From the NCBI GenBank assembly GCA_938004375.1, contig CALKWH010000458.1, positions 1 through 13,454 on the forward strand: a stretch of 13,454 nucleotides of DNA, written 5' to 3'. The position numbers and the translations under genes are program-made. Numbering within the stretch: position 1 is the first letter of the stretch; each line of letters starts with the position of its first letter. The notes under the pieces were generated by a model, which worked only from the letters and a program-made list of their open reading frames with translations, had not been told where the DNA came from and searched no databases. This stretch comes from an uncultured Pseudomonadota bacterium (GTDB taxonomy: Bacteria > Myxococcota_A > Polyangia > HGW-17). This document shows, piece after piece, positions 1-7,453 of the stretch.

Positions 1-46
1 ACCACCGAGATCTACACTCTTTCCCTACACGACGCTCTTCCGATCT
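1..46 (+). other. Illumina P5/TruSeq adapter (artefact)
   Basis: These bases match the 3' part of the Illumina universal (P5) adapter, running from ACCACCGAGATCTACAC to its ending GCTCTTCCGATCT with no i5 index inside. This is library sequence and not genome. Native sequence begins at 47. Any reading frame that crosses this border is artificial. Confidence 0.98.
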
Positions 47-165
47 TTCAATGTTGAAATATGTGAGACCAGATTGTCGATCTTACTGAATTTCACCTGG
101 CCCAGAACCAGCTCCAGAGGAGAATGTGAAAGCCTTATTTCAGAAGTTTTTCGTTGCATCTTCAT
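47..165 (-). CDS. TIGR04255-family-like protein, 5' fragment (39 codons)
   Basis: A reading frame opens at the ATG at 165 (a second in-frame ATG lies at 159) and stays open for 39 codons until the adapter at 46, so only the N-terminus is present. The peptide includes the run SPLELVLGQVKFSKI near residues 16-30. This resembles the opening beta strand of the TIGR04255 family, sporadically distributed proteins of unknown function that usually begin with a pattern like aPLvlvlaQvrFsp. A GAGGG ribosome-binding site sits about 5 nt upstream of the ATG. A sigma70-like promoter with tandem repeats lies just upstream (204-232), so this gene may be transcribed separately from the preceding operon. The family call is from motif memory; no function can be given. 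Confidence 0.6.
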
Positions 166-203
166 GGGTTCCCTCGATCATAGTCAGCCTCATTCACCAA
201 GGG

Positions 204-232
204 ACTTTACACCTCGGTTTACACCTCGTCAA
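204..232 (-). promoter_or_regulatory. Candidate sigma70-like promoter for the TIGR04255-like gene
   Basis: On the minus strand TTGACG (232-227, 5 of 6 matches to TTGACA) is separated by exactly 17 bp from TAAAGT (209-204, 4 of 6 matches to TATAAT). Transcription would start near 197, about 30 nt before the ATG at 165. The spacer and -10 box are covered by two direct repeats (206-228), which suggests a regulated promoter. It is predicted from sequence alone. Confidence 0.45.
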
Positions 233-240
233 CACCTTGG
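206..240. repeat. 12-bp-period direct repeats over the promoter (possible operator)
   Basis: TTTACACCTCG occurs at 206-216 and again at 218-228, identical over 11 bases with a 12-bp period. A degenerate third copy (TCAACACCTTG, 8 of 11 matches) follows at 229-239. The two perfect copies overlap the -10 box and spacer of the candidate promoter. Helical-period repeats at this location are typical of repressor sites. The third copy may be chance. Confidence 0.5.
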
Positions 241-293
241 ATCAGTTGGTTATTCCGCCACGCGTGCCTGCAAGAAGAAAAATCAGTTCAAGA

Positions 294-953
294 CTACTGC
301 CAATACAAAAGGCAGATATCCAGATGACGCGCCGTGGGAGAGAACTTTTTATTGACCCAATCACGCCGCATCATCGCGACCCGGACGCAGAAGCGCCAAT
401 ATTCTGGGTCTGCGCCTGTAGGACACGGGAACTCGTGATTCCACGCGGGCACCCATGGGTAAAAACCCTCAAAGTCGCCCTTCGCTCTTCTTGTTATCAC
501 CTTCTTGGCGATCGAGTCATAGATTGGGAAGACCGGCGCATGAAAATGAAGGTATTTCGAGGCAAAGGACCGTATACCATGCTCACCCCGGGTAACGGGC
601 TTGAATTCTGTCAGCAACCGTCCGTGTAGCAAAGCGATCTCTTTGATGATCTCCACTGAGGGAACATGATCTGGGTGCTTCGTGTTGATGTTTTTAATTT
701 CCCTGTCGAGCCAACGTCTGGAATTGAAAAGAGTATTCACCAACGGTTCTGCCAAATCCCCGTTAACGGGAATTACATGCCTCTCCGCACCACTGGCGTA
801 GGTACGCCCAATAATCACGGATTTTGCCCGCACTGCTTTCAGACTTTTATGATCCGGGTATTTCTCGCACATGTCGTACAAGACTCGATTTAAAAGTTCA
901 TTTTGATAATAGTTTCTCATTGCCTCTTCGATTTCAAAAACATCCTGTTTCAT
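294..953 (-). CDS. Hypothetical protein with ASKYLHF / FPIYDS motif
   Basis: A 219-aa protein that I cannot assign. The ATG at 953 is 10 bp downstream of the DUF499 stop and is preceded by GAGAGGTG about 4 nt away, so it reads as the next gene of the operon. It looks soluble, with no signal peptide or membrane segment. The most distinctive stretch is residues 128-147, with SFASKYLHFH followed by PVFPIYDS. I recall similar SK-LHF...FPIYD motifs in uncharacterised helical proteins and in 8-oxoguanine-glycosylase-fold relatives. Lys133 and Asp146 could be compared with the catalytic Lys/Asp pair of that superfamily, but their 13-residue spacing is shorter than usual, so this is only a lead. The C-terminal half has many Trp, Tyr and Phe residues. 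Its GC content (about 48-50%) is far below that of the neighbouring DUF499 gene, which suggests separate acquisition. Its position makes it a likely accessory part of the defence locus. Confidence 0.8.
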   Translation of the reverse strand: MKQDVFEIEEAMRNYYQNELLNRVLYDMCEKYPDHKSLKAVRAKSVIIGRTYASGAERHVIPVNGDLAEPLVNTLFNSRRWLDREIKNINTKHPDHVPSVEIIKEIALLHGRLLTEFKPVTRGEHGIRSFASKYLHFHAPVFPIYDSIAKKVITRRAKGDFEGFYPWVPAWNHEFPCPTGADPEYWRFCVRVAMMRRDWVNKKFSPTARHLDICLLYWQ

Positions 954-963
954 TGAACACCTC

Positions 964-3900
964 TCACTCCCTCTCGAAGCCGTGCTTGGTGAACTTCAGC
1001 GTGCGGGCGTTCTCCGTGACAGTGCGGACCACGTGGTCCGGGGCGCCCGAGGGGAGCTCGGCTTCGAGCTCGAGGGTGACGCGGACGTTCGCGCCCACCA
1101 GGCCGGTCAGGTGCACGAGGACTTCTTCTGCGATCTTCCCCGCGTCGCGGCCCATGCGGATGGGATCGAGCTCGACGCTGCCGTAGAAGCGGCGCGGCGG
1201 CCGGGGGGCCGGCGGCGGCACGGGGCCGGGCGGGGGTACCACCGGGGGACCGTCGCCGTCGTTCCCTGACGGGTCGGTCCCGTCAACCTGGACCTTCCCC
1301 TTCTCCCGTTCCCGCTTCTCCCGTTCCAGTTCCTCCCGCTCCCTGCGCTCTTTCTCGAACTGGCGCGTGGCCACCTCCGGGCGCACCAACAGGGCCGTCC
1401 CGCCGACCTCCCGGATGGCCACGTCCATGCCGGCCAGCAGGCCCTTGTAGCGACCGGCGGGTTCGTCGAACGCCTCGGCGTACGCGAACGTGTCCGGGTC
1501 CCAGCTCAGGCTGGCCAGCCCGTTGCGGATCGCGTCGATGAGGACGTCCTGGTTCTTCAGGCGCGGCAGGTAGTTGTACCGGGCGAAGTCCTCGGCCAGC
1601 CTGGTGATGGTCACGTGATCGCCGCGCCACAGGGGCACGCGATCCAGCTCCAGGCGCAGGCTCATAGCGCCCAGCACGCTCACGAGCAGGTCTTCGGCCT
1701 TCAACTTGTTGCTCGCGCGCACGGCCAGCGGGTCCTTCCCGGGCGCCAGCTTCACGGCCTGCAGCTCCACCGGATCCGCGACCGTCCGCTGCACCGGCAC
1801 CAGCAGCCACATGAATGCCTCGGGCAGCCGCACGGCGACAGAGTCGTCGGCGAGGTTCTTCTGGGACTCGGCCTGCCGCACCTGCTGCGGCGTGAGGTTC
1901 TGCTGGTCCTTCTCGTCCAGGATGCCCCGCCAGGCCAGGAAGCGGCGCAGCGCCTCCTCGAGGTCCTGCAGCCGCGCCTGATCCACGGCGAGGAACACCA
2001 AAGAGTTCTGGAACACGCGGGGAGCGCTGCCACGAGCCTGCAGCAACGCCCGCGCCGCGACCTCGGCCGGGCTCTGGCCGTCCTTCAGGAACGGGTACTC
2101 CACGCCCAGGATCACCAGCCGGGTCGCGGGCTCGTCGGGCACATCGTGCCCTGACTTCGGCATGGGGTGCACCCGCGCGAAGTCCCCGGGCTTTTTCACG
2201 TCGTCGCGGACGCGGCGGGCCAGCTCCTCGAACACCCGGTCGGGGTCACGCCTGAGCTGCTCGGCTCGGTCCTCGGCGAGCTTGGTCACCGTGGGCTGCG
2301 TGTCGTACCAGTAGCGTTTGTCATCGGCGTACAGGTACGTCGCCGCCGCGGTCAGGTGACGCAACGCGTCGCCGAAGACCGGCGGCGCCTCCCCCGGCAT
2401 CGCGCAGCCCAGCTTCACCACGCGGTCCTCGAGGCCCCGGTGCATGGCGCCCGCGCTGGGCGCCGATCCCAGGAAGATGGTGCGCGCGACCCGCCTGGTC
2501 GCCGAGAGCTTGCCCAGGTTCGGGTTCTGGGCGTCCAGCCGCGCCGGCAGGGACCCCTCCCCGTCCACGTCGCGCTCCATGATCGGCGTCCAGTTGTCCG
2601 ACAGGTAGCGCGTCAGTTCGAACTTCACCCGGGCGTCGTCCAACGGCAGCGTCGACGGCATGATCAGCGGGTGCCGGTCCCCGCTCTCCCACAGGCTGTG
2701 GATCACCGCCGCCATCAGGCGCAGCACGCCGCGGGTGCGCTGGAATTTTACCAGCGTGGACCACGTCCCGTACAACTGGTCGAAGACCTCCGGGTGGATG
2801 GGGTACGCCGCCTTGATCCGCTGCTCGTAGGCCAGGTCCCGGCACTCAGGCGGAAAGTCGGCCGGGTGCTGCTTGTAGAACTCGGAGAAGGCGGCCGCGA
2901 TCACGTCCCGGGCCTTGTACAGGTTCCCCGGCAGCGGTTCGAACAGCCGCCGCCGCACGATCTCGAAGCTCTCCTCGGCCGTGGCCGGACGCCAGGAGCT
3001 CTCGAGCCGCCCGATGACGTTGCGCAGGCGCTCCAGCGCCTCGCGGCCCCGCACGCCACCGACCTCGACGTCGTCGGCCTGGGCGTGGGGGCTCACCGCC
3101 GGTCCGTCGGACGCCGGCAGCGACACCACCAGCAGGCAGTTGCCGGCGGCCTTGGCCGATTCGGTGAGCGCCTGGGCGAACGAGAACTGCGTCTCGAAGC
3201 TGCCGCCGGGCAGGTCGCCTCCGTCGTGCAACTGGCGTGCGTAGGCCACCCACTCATCGATCAAGATCAGGCACGGGCCGTACTTCACGAACAACTGGCG
3301 CAGCGTGTCCCCGGGGCTGGTGGCCCGCGCGTCGTCGGCCGCGACCATCGCGAAGGCTTCCTTGCCGCCCAACTGCCACGCCAGCTCGCCCCAGATCGTG
3401 CGCACCTCGGTGCCGTCGGGCTTGATCACCGGGTTCCCCGGCGAGATGCGGTTGCCCACGAGCACCACGCGCCGCGCCACGGGGACCCGGTCCGTTCCGG
3501 CCGCCGCCAGCACCGCGTCCGCGCCGGAGAGCTCACCGGGGGCCACCCCCGAGAACAGGTGATACAGCGCCAGCATGGAGTGGGTCTTCCCGCCGCCGAA
3601 GTTCGTCTGCAGCTGGACCACCGGATCCCCGCCGGTACCGCACAGGCGCGAGATGCCGCCGGTCAGCAGGCGCAGCAGGCTGGTCGTCAGGTAAGTGCGC
3701 CGGAAGAACTCCTTCGGGTCCCGGTACTCGTTCGCGCCCTGGCCCAGGTGGACCTGCCACAGGTCTGCGGCGAACTCGGCCTGCTGGTACTTCCCCGAGG
3801 CCACGTCCGCGTGGGGCGTCGCCACCTCGCGCCAGGGCTTGAGCCCGGCGGAGGCGGCGGCCTCGACCAGCGAGCCCCCCACCTTGCGCTTCTCGGAGCG

Positions 3901-4344
3901 GACCTGCTCGTCGAAGACCTGGCGCGTGAGCTCCATCTTCAGGCGGGCCAGCTCCTCGGCCTGGGGCAGCGCCATGATCGCGTTGAGCAGCCGCACCGCC
4001 GAGTCCAGCGCCCGGAGCGCGTCCTCGCTGGTGATGGTCTTCTGGTGGGCCCACCGGTTGCGCCACTCCTTGAGTTCGAACACCAGGTTGCGCTCGGCGT
4101 TGCCCAGGATCACCCGGAACACGTCGTTCCAGGTCTCCATCATGAGCTTGAGCAGCGCCGCGACGTCATACTCGGCGATGGAGAGTTTCCCCAGGTTCTC
4201 GTCCTCGGCGTACCTGCGCAGCGTGTCCATGCGCACGGCGTTGTTCCGGATCTTGTCGTGGACCTCCCGTTCAACATACGGGGCCAGCCCCTCGCGCAAC
4301 AGTTCCATGGCCTTTCCGACGCGTTCGTAGTTGGTCATCGACAT
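964..4344 (-). CDS. DUF499 ATPase with N-terminal HEPN (Swt1-like) domain
   Basis: A 1126-aa cytoplasmic protein of the DUF499 family, the ATPase partner in helicase-methyltransferase-ATPase phage-defence loci. Residues 1-125 are helical and resemble the Swt1-like HEPN domain; R95-N-R-W-A-H100 fits the RNase motif R-x4-H. The P-loop is NFGGGKTHS (about 248-256) and Walker B is LILIDEW (about 359-365). Residues around 1000-1050 are a charged Glu/Arg stretch followed by a Pro-rich linker, then a compact C-terminal domain. I chose the ATG at 4344 because AAAGGAG (4360-4354) precedes it by 9 nt. The frame is open back to 4572, but that extension covers the hairpin-rich spacer and the end of the methyltransferase gene. 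GC is high, like the helicase fragment. The ATPase and family calls are secure; HEPN nuclease activity is inferred. Confidence 0.92.
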   Translation of the reverse strand: MSMTNYERVGKAMELLREGLAPYVEREVHDKIRNNAVRMDTLRRYAEDENLGKLSIAEYDVAALLKLMMETWNDVFRVILGNAERNLVFELKEWRNRWAHQKTITSEDALRALDSAVRLLNAIMALPQAEELARLKMELTRQVFDEQVRSEKRKVGGSLVEAAASAGLKPWREVATPHADVASGKYQQAEFAADLWQVHLGQGANEYRDPKEFFRRTYLTTSLLRLLTGGISRLCGTGGDPVVQLQTNFGGGKTHSMLALYHLFSGVAPGELSGADAVLAAAGTDRVPVARRVVLVGNRISPGNPVIKPDGTEVRTIWGELAWQLGGKEAFAMVAADDARATSPGDTLRQLFVKYGPCLILIDEWVAYARQLHDGGDLPGGSFETQFSFAQALTESAKAAGNCLLVVSLPASDGPAVSPHAQADDVEVGGVRGREALERLRNVIGRLESSWRPATAEESFEIVRRRLFEPLPGNLYKARDVIAAAFSEFYKQHPADFPPECRDLAYEQRIKAAYPIHPEVFDQLYGTWSTLVKFQRTRGVLRLMAAVIHSLWESGDRHPLIMPSTLPLDDARVKFELTRYLSDNWTPIMERDVDGEGSLPARLDAQNPNLGKLSATRRVARTIFLGSAPSAGAMHRGLEDRVVKLGCAMPGEAPPVFGDALRHLTAAATYLYADDKRYWYDTQPTVTKLAEDRAEQLRRDPDRVFEELARRVRDDVKKPGDFARVHPMPKSGHDVPDEPATRLVILGVEYPFLKDGQSPAEVAARALLQARGSAPRVFQNSLVFLAVDQARLQDLEEALRRFLAWRGILDEKDQQNLTPQQVRQAESQKNLADDSVAVRLPEAFMWLLVPVQRTVADPVELQAVKLAPGKDPLAVRASNKLKAEDLLVSVLGAMSLRLELDRVPLWRGDHVTITRLAEDFARYNYLPRLKNQDVLIDAIRNGLASLSWDPDTFAYAEAFDEPAGRYKGLLAGMDVAIREVGGTALLVRPEVATRQFEKERREREELEREKREREKGKVQVDGTDPSGNDGDGPPVVPPPGPVPPPAPRPPRRFYGSVELDPIRMGRDAGKIAEEVLVHLTGLVGANVRVTLELEAELPSGAPDHVVRTVTENARTLKFTKHGFERE

Positions 4345-4377
4345 CGGTCCTCGCTCCTTTCTCCGTGGGCCCCGCGC

Positions 4378-4397
4378 CGATCGTCCGGGGACGATCG
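4378..4397. repeat. Perfect inverted repeat, 9-bp arms, upstream of DUF499 gene
   Basis: CGATCGTCC (4378-4386) and GGACGATCG (4389-4397) are perfect reverse complements separated by 2 bp. The repeat lies 33 bp upstream of the DUF499 start codon. The short spacer and dyad symmetry suit a dimeric DNA-binding protein, or an RNA hairpin of 8 bp with a 4-nt loop. No T-run follows, so it is not an intrinsic terminator. Confidence 0.6.
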
Positions 4398-4428
4398 CGA
4401 GACACACTCCAAACTCTTCGACGTTCAG

Positions 4429-4463
4429 CCCCCCGTTGCCGAGCCCTGCGAGGCTACGGGGGG
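4429..4463. repeat. Inverted repeat, 8-bp GC-rich arms (RNA stem-loop candidate)
   Basis: CCCCCCGT (4429-4436) pairs with ACGGGGGG (4456-4463). After one mismatch the stem can continue with GCC (4438-4440) against GGC (4452-4454), leaving an 11-nt loop. It is a strong, G/C-dominated hairpin in the DUF1156-DUF499 spacer. No U-tract follows on the transcribed strand. Confidence 0.55.
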
Positions 4464-4480
4464 AGAAGATGCGGTGGCGG

Positions 4481-4498
4481 GCGACCGAAGACGGTCGC
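4481..4498. repeat. Inverted repeat, 7-bp arms with tetraloop
   Basis: GCGACCG (4481-4487) and CGGTCGC (4492-4498) are perfect complements around a 4-nt loop (UCUU on the transcribed minus strand). It starts 15 bp after the methyltransferase stop codon. Its position suggests protection or processing of the methyltransferase mRNA 3' end. It lacks the T-run of an intrinsic terminator. Confidence 0.55.
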
Positions 4499-4513
4499 AG
4501 ACCGCACTCCAAG

Positions 4514-7432
4514 TTATTCGTCGTCGTCGGTGAACAGGTCGGTCTGGCGCGCGGAAGTTCCGCCCTCCCCATGGGACAGGCGCACGATCTCGGGCCAGCC
4601 GACCACCAGGCCGTTGTAGCGGCCGGCGTCCTCGGTGCGCTTCTTGCGCTCGCACAGCACGTAGAGCCGGTAAGCCAGCTCCCGGGCGCCCTCGGCCTTC
4701 TCGCCGAGCTTCCTGGCCAGGGTCGCAGCGCCGGTCTGGCCGTCCTTCTCCAGCACCCGGATCAGGTGGTGCAGGCCCTCCCAGGCCGACAGCCGCTCGT
4801 CGGTCTCGGGATCCCAGGACGCCGGCAGCTCGGCCGGGCGCAGCAGGCGGACCTTCCCCTGCCCGGTCTTGAGGATGCCCGCCTGCACCAGCCCGGAGAT
4901 GGACGTGTTGCGCGCGGTGGCCAGGGTCTCGGCTTCGCCGAACGGTCCTTCGTCGAAGCCCCACTGCTCGAACCACTTCATGGCCCAGCGGGTGTCGGGG
5001 GCGAAGTCGCCCTCCTGCTCCGAGAGGGCCTCGTCGAGCACGCGGTTGATCTCGATGAGCGCGTCGCGCACGGTCAGGGGTTTTCCGGCCGCGTCGAGGA
5101 CCTTCCCGTACCGCGTGAAGACCGCCATGCCCGGCCCAATGGCCGCCTGGGCCAGATCCACCGGCGCGATGTTGCCCGCCTGCAGGTGCCGAAGCGCGGC
5201 GGGCAGCTCCCTTTTCAGCGCGGCCACGAAGGCGCGCCGGTCGGTCACGGGCGCGTCGGCGGCGCGTTTGCGGCACACGAGGACGATGGAGGACGCGAGG
5301 GCATTCTGGTTGTTATTGCGGAAACCACCCATTCGCTCCGTTCTGATCGGCCACGTTCCGCTGATACCGAACCCGGCTTGAATTACCGCTTCCAAAAAAG
5401 TATCCCACCCAGTGTTCGTCGTCCCTTTGTCTCCAGCATTTTCGGATTGCTTGAAAGCGTAATAAATCGTCACGGGAAACTGGGAATGATGATGCTCTGC
5501 AATGCGATGCATGGCTTGCGTCATTCCATCAAGGAAAAACTCTTCCGCATTTTCTCTGCTTCCGTGTCGATATGGTGTAGCAACCAGTTCTTCTGCCTTG
5601 GGGACTACAAGCGTAGAGAATAACTCCGGTAACAAGGGACGTAGAGATTTTCGCAACCAAAGATAAAAGAAATCTGACAGATCCGCATATCCGATATTGT
5701 CGTAATAAGGCGGGTCCGTGGAGAAAACCCCAGGATGAGTGAGTGCCAGTTGCATGGCATCGAGTTGGCTCGATCTCCCTGGACTCATGGAAGCGGGACA
5801 AGCTCGTTCGACCACGTCAGCTGTCAATTCGCACATCCTGAGAATATTCCCTGAAGAATCGGCGAACACATTCGCTTCTGCATAGTCCCAAGTCATCGGG
5901 AGAGCTTGTCTGCCAAATGTGCTTACAATGTGGAGTTTTGAAGGCAAAGAACTCCACGTACAAATGGTCGTGCTTCCCTCCGCAACTTTATCTCGCGCAA
6001 ACGCCAGATAAACTCCGACTGCTTCGGAGTAGGCTTGAGCACCGGTGCCGCCGTCTCGCAGGGGACGGTCGTCGTTGGGTAATCCCGCTGAGACGGCATC
6101 TGCCCGAACCTGGGTAATCACTTCGCCTACCAGATCCGAGAACGTCGTGAGCGCCACGAGCTGGCGTGACGTGAAGAGGTCCCGCCACTTGGTCATCCCG
6201 TATTCCTGGACACGAAAGCCCAGCGCTTTCTCGGGCAGCTCCGTCTCCGGAACATCCTGGGGGATAGCCGAGGCGGCAACCTCCTCGTGGAGCGCATCAG
6301 GCGACAAATAGACTCGACCGCGGGTGCCTTCGGCCACGATGGCCATCAACCGGCTGCCCATCCGACCGTCCTTGGCTTCCGCACGAAGATAATCGAAGGT
6401 CATGGGAGCCTTGGAAAGCAGGCAGAAGAAGCTCGTGCCGGCCTTGCCCCCTTTGGTTCCGTTCTTCGCCGCTTCGGCGTCAGTGGGCTTTCCTACCTTC
6501 ACCGTGAACCGGTAATTGTGACCATCGATCACGGGCTCGACGTAGGCCTCCTTGCCGGGCTTGGTCGAGAGCATGAACGTGGAGACCAGGGGCACGTCCA
6601 CGTCCTGGTAGCCGGGGTTCGGGCTCTTTACCGTGCGCGCCCAGAGCCAGGCGATGACCGTCAGGTCCTGGCCTCGGTAGGGCGCCAGGTCGGAGCGCTC
6701 CTCGACCATCTCCTCGGTGATCGTGATCTTGGGGTACAAGTGCCCGATGCGCTTTTCAGCTTCGTCGCGCATCCACTTCCCGTAGTAGCGCACATCCTCG
6801 GCCAGCCCCTGGGCGCCTTGGTACTTCTGGGTAAAGAGGCCCTGATCGCGGCGCGCGTCCGGGTTCACCGGCGGACGTCCTGCGAACTTCGGCGGCAGCT
6901 CGATCATGGCCTTGTTGATCAGCACGGCCACGGGGTTCAGGTCGCTGGCGTGGGCCTCGAGGCCCAGGCGCTGGGCCTCAAGCGGCAGGCTACCGCCCCC
7001 GGCGAAGGGGTCATGGAACGCCGGCAGCTTCTTCGGATCGAACAGCGTGGCGGCCTCGGGGTGATCCCGGAAGTCCTCACAGGTGCCCTGCCACGATCGA
7101 ACGATTTCAGCACGGGCTGCTTCGAGGACCTCCTCGTTGGTCGTATTCTCCCACAGCACCAGCTGCTCGATGATCCGGAACAGCCGCTGGCGTTCGGCTT
7201 CCTGGGCCTCCTCGGTGGGGAACGTCTCCGGGTGCGACGACGGGTCGTCGACCATCTGCGCGAAGATCACTGCCCGCGCCGCCGCCAGGGGCCGCCGCGC
7301 CCACCACAGGTGCAGCGTGCTCGGGTGCCCGTGCCGGATGCTCTTCTCCCGCGCGGCCGCGGCGTTGATGGCGTCGAGCGGCAACGCGACCTCGATGAGC
7401 TTCTTACGGGCTGGGACAGTTGCCTGAGTCAT
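4514..7432 (-). CDS. DUF1156 N6-adenine DNA methyltransferase
   Basis: A 972-aa DNA methyltransferase of the DUF1156 type, expected to transfer a methyl group from S-adenosylmethionine to adenine N6 and so mark self DNA for the defence locus. The N-terminal DUF1156 region shows HPSTLHLWWARRPLAAARA at about 36-54. The SAM-binding motif I is DPFAGGG at 141-147, followed by SDLNP at 163-167. The catalytic motif is DPPY at 573-576, within STDPPYYDNIGYADL. No residue known to be needed is visibly missing, and the length is normal for the family. The ATG at 7432 has AAAGGGG about 8 nt upstream and lies 21 bp after the PIN gene stop. GC falls from about 70% in the C-terminal part to about 47% over roughly 5330-6000, which includes the DPPY motif, then rises again, suggesting internal recombination. 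The target site cannot be read from sequence. Confidence 0.93.
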   Translation of the reverse strand: MTQATVPARKKLIEVALPLDAINAAAAREKSIRHGHPSTLHLWWARRPLAAARAVIFAQMVDDPSSHPETFPTEEAQEAERQRLFRIIEQLVLWENTTNEEVLEAARAEIVRSWQGTCEDFRDHPEAATLFDPKKLPAFHDPFAGGGSLPLEAQRLGLEAHASDLNPVAVLINKAMIELPPKFAGRPPVNPDARRDQGLFTQKYQGAQGLAEDVRYYGKWMRDEAEKRIGHLYPKITITEEMVEERSDLAPYRGQDLTVIAWLWARTVKSPNPGYQDVDVPLVSTFMLSTKPGKEAYVEPVIDGHNYRFTVKVGKPTDAEAAKNGTKGGKAGTSFFCLLSKAPMTFDYLRAEAKDGRMGSRLMAIVAEGTRGRVYLSPDALHEEVAASAIPQDVPETELPEKALGFRVQEYGMTKWRDLFTSRQLVALTTFSDLVGEVITQVRADAVSAGLPNDDRPLRDGGTGAQAYSEAVGVYLAFARDKVAEGSTTICTWSSLPSKLHIVSTFGRQALPMTWDYAEANVFADSSGNILRMCELTADVVERACPASMSPGRSSQLDAMQLALTHPGVFSTDPPYYDNIGYADLSDFFYLWLRKSLRPLLPELFSTLVVPKAEELVATPYRHGSRENAEEFFLDGMTQAMHRIAEHHHSQFPVTIYYAFKQSENAGDKGTTNTGWDTFLEAVIQAGFGISGTWPIRTERMGGFRNNNQNALASSIVLVCRKRAADAPVTDRRAFVAALKRELPAALRHLQAGNIAPVDLAQAAIGPGMAVFTRYGKVLDAAGKPLTVRDALIEINRVLDEALSEQEGDFAPDTRWAMKWFEQWGFDEGPFGEAETLATARNTSISGLVQAGILKTGQGKVRLLRPAELPASWDPETDERLSAWEGLHHLIRVLEKDGQTGAATLARKLGEKAEGARELAYRLYVLCERKKRTEDAGRYNGLVVGWPEIVRLSHGEGGTSARQTDLFTDDDE

Positions 7433-7453
7433 TGGAAAACCCCTTTCACGGGA

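Noticed and set aside
263..300. Possible intrinsic terminator after the 219-aa gene (CAGT/ACTG stem then ATTTTTC)
   Set aside because: The stem is only 4 bp with an 8-nt loop; too weak to call, although the T-run is in the right place.
126..629. 167-aa plus-strand open frame opposite the 219-aa gene
   Set aside because: No motif, no convincing ribosome site and no operon context; the minus-strand gene has all three or a better case.
4404..4520. Imperfect 17-base repeat, copies at 4404-4420 and 4504-4520 exactly 100 bp apart
   Set aside because: Only 13 of 17 bases match and one copy overlaps the methyltransferase stop; it could be chance.
2167..4533. 788-aa plus-strand open frame antisense to the DUF499 gene
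   Set aside because: Very rich in Arg, Gly, His, Leu, Gln and Val, with no domain pattern; it is the usual open antisense frame of a GC-rich gene whose minus-strand product has clear ATPase motifs.
4345..4572. 76-residue N-terminal extension of the DUF499 frame
   Set aside because: It would overlap the methyltransferase gene and translate the hairpin spacer; AAAGGAG supports the start at 4344.
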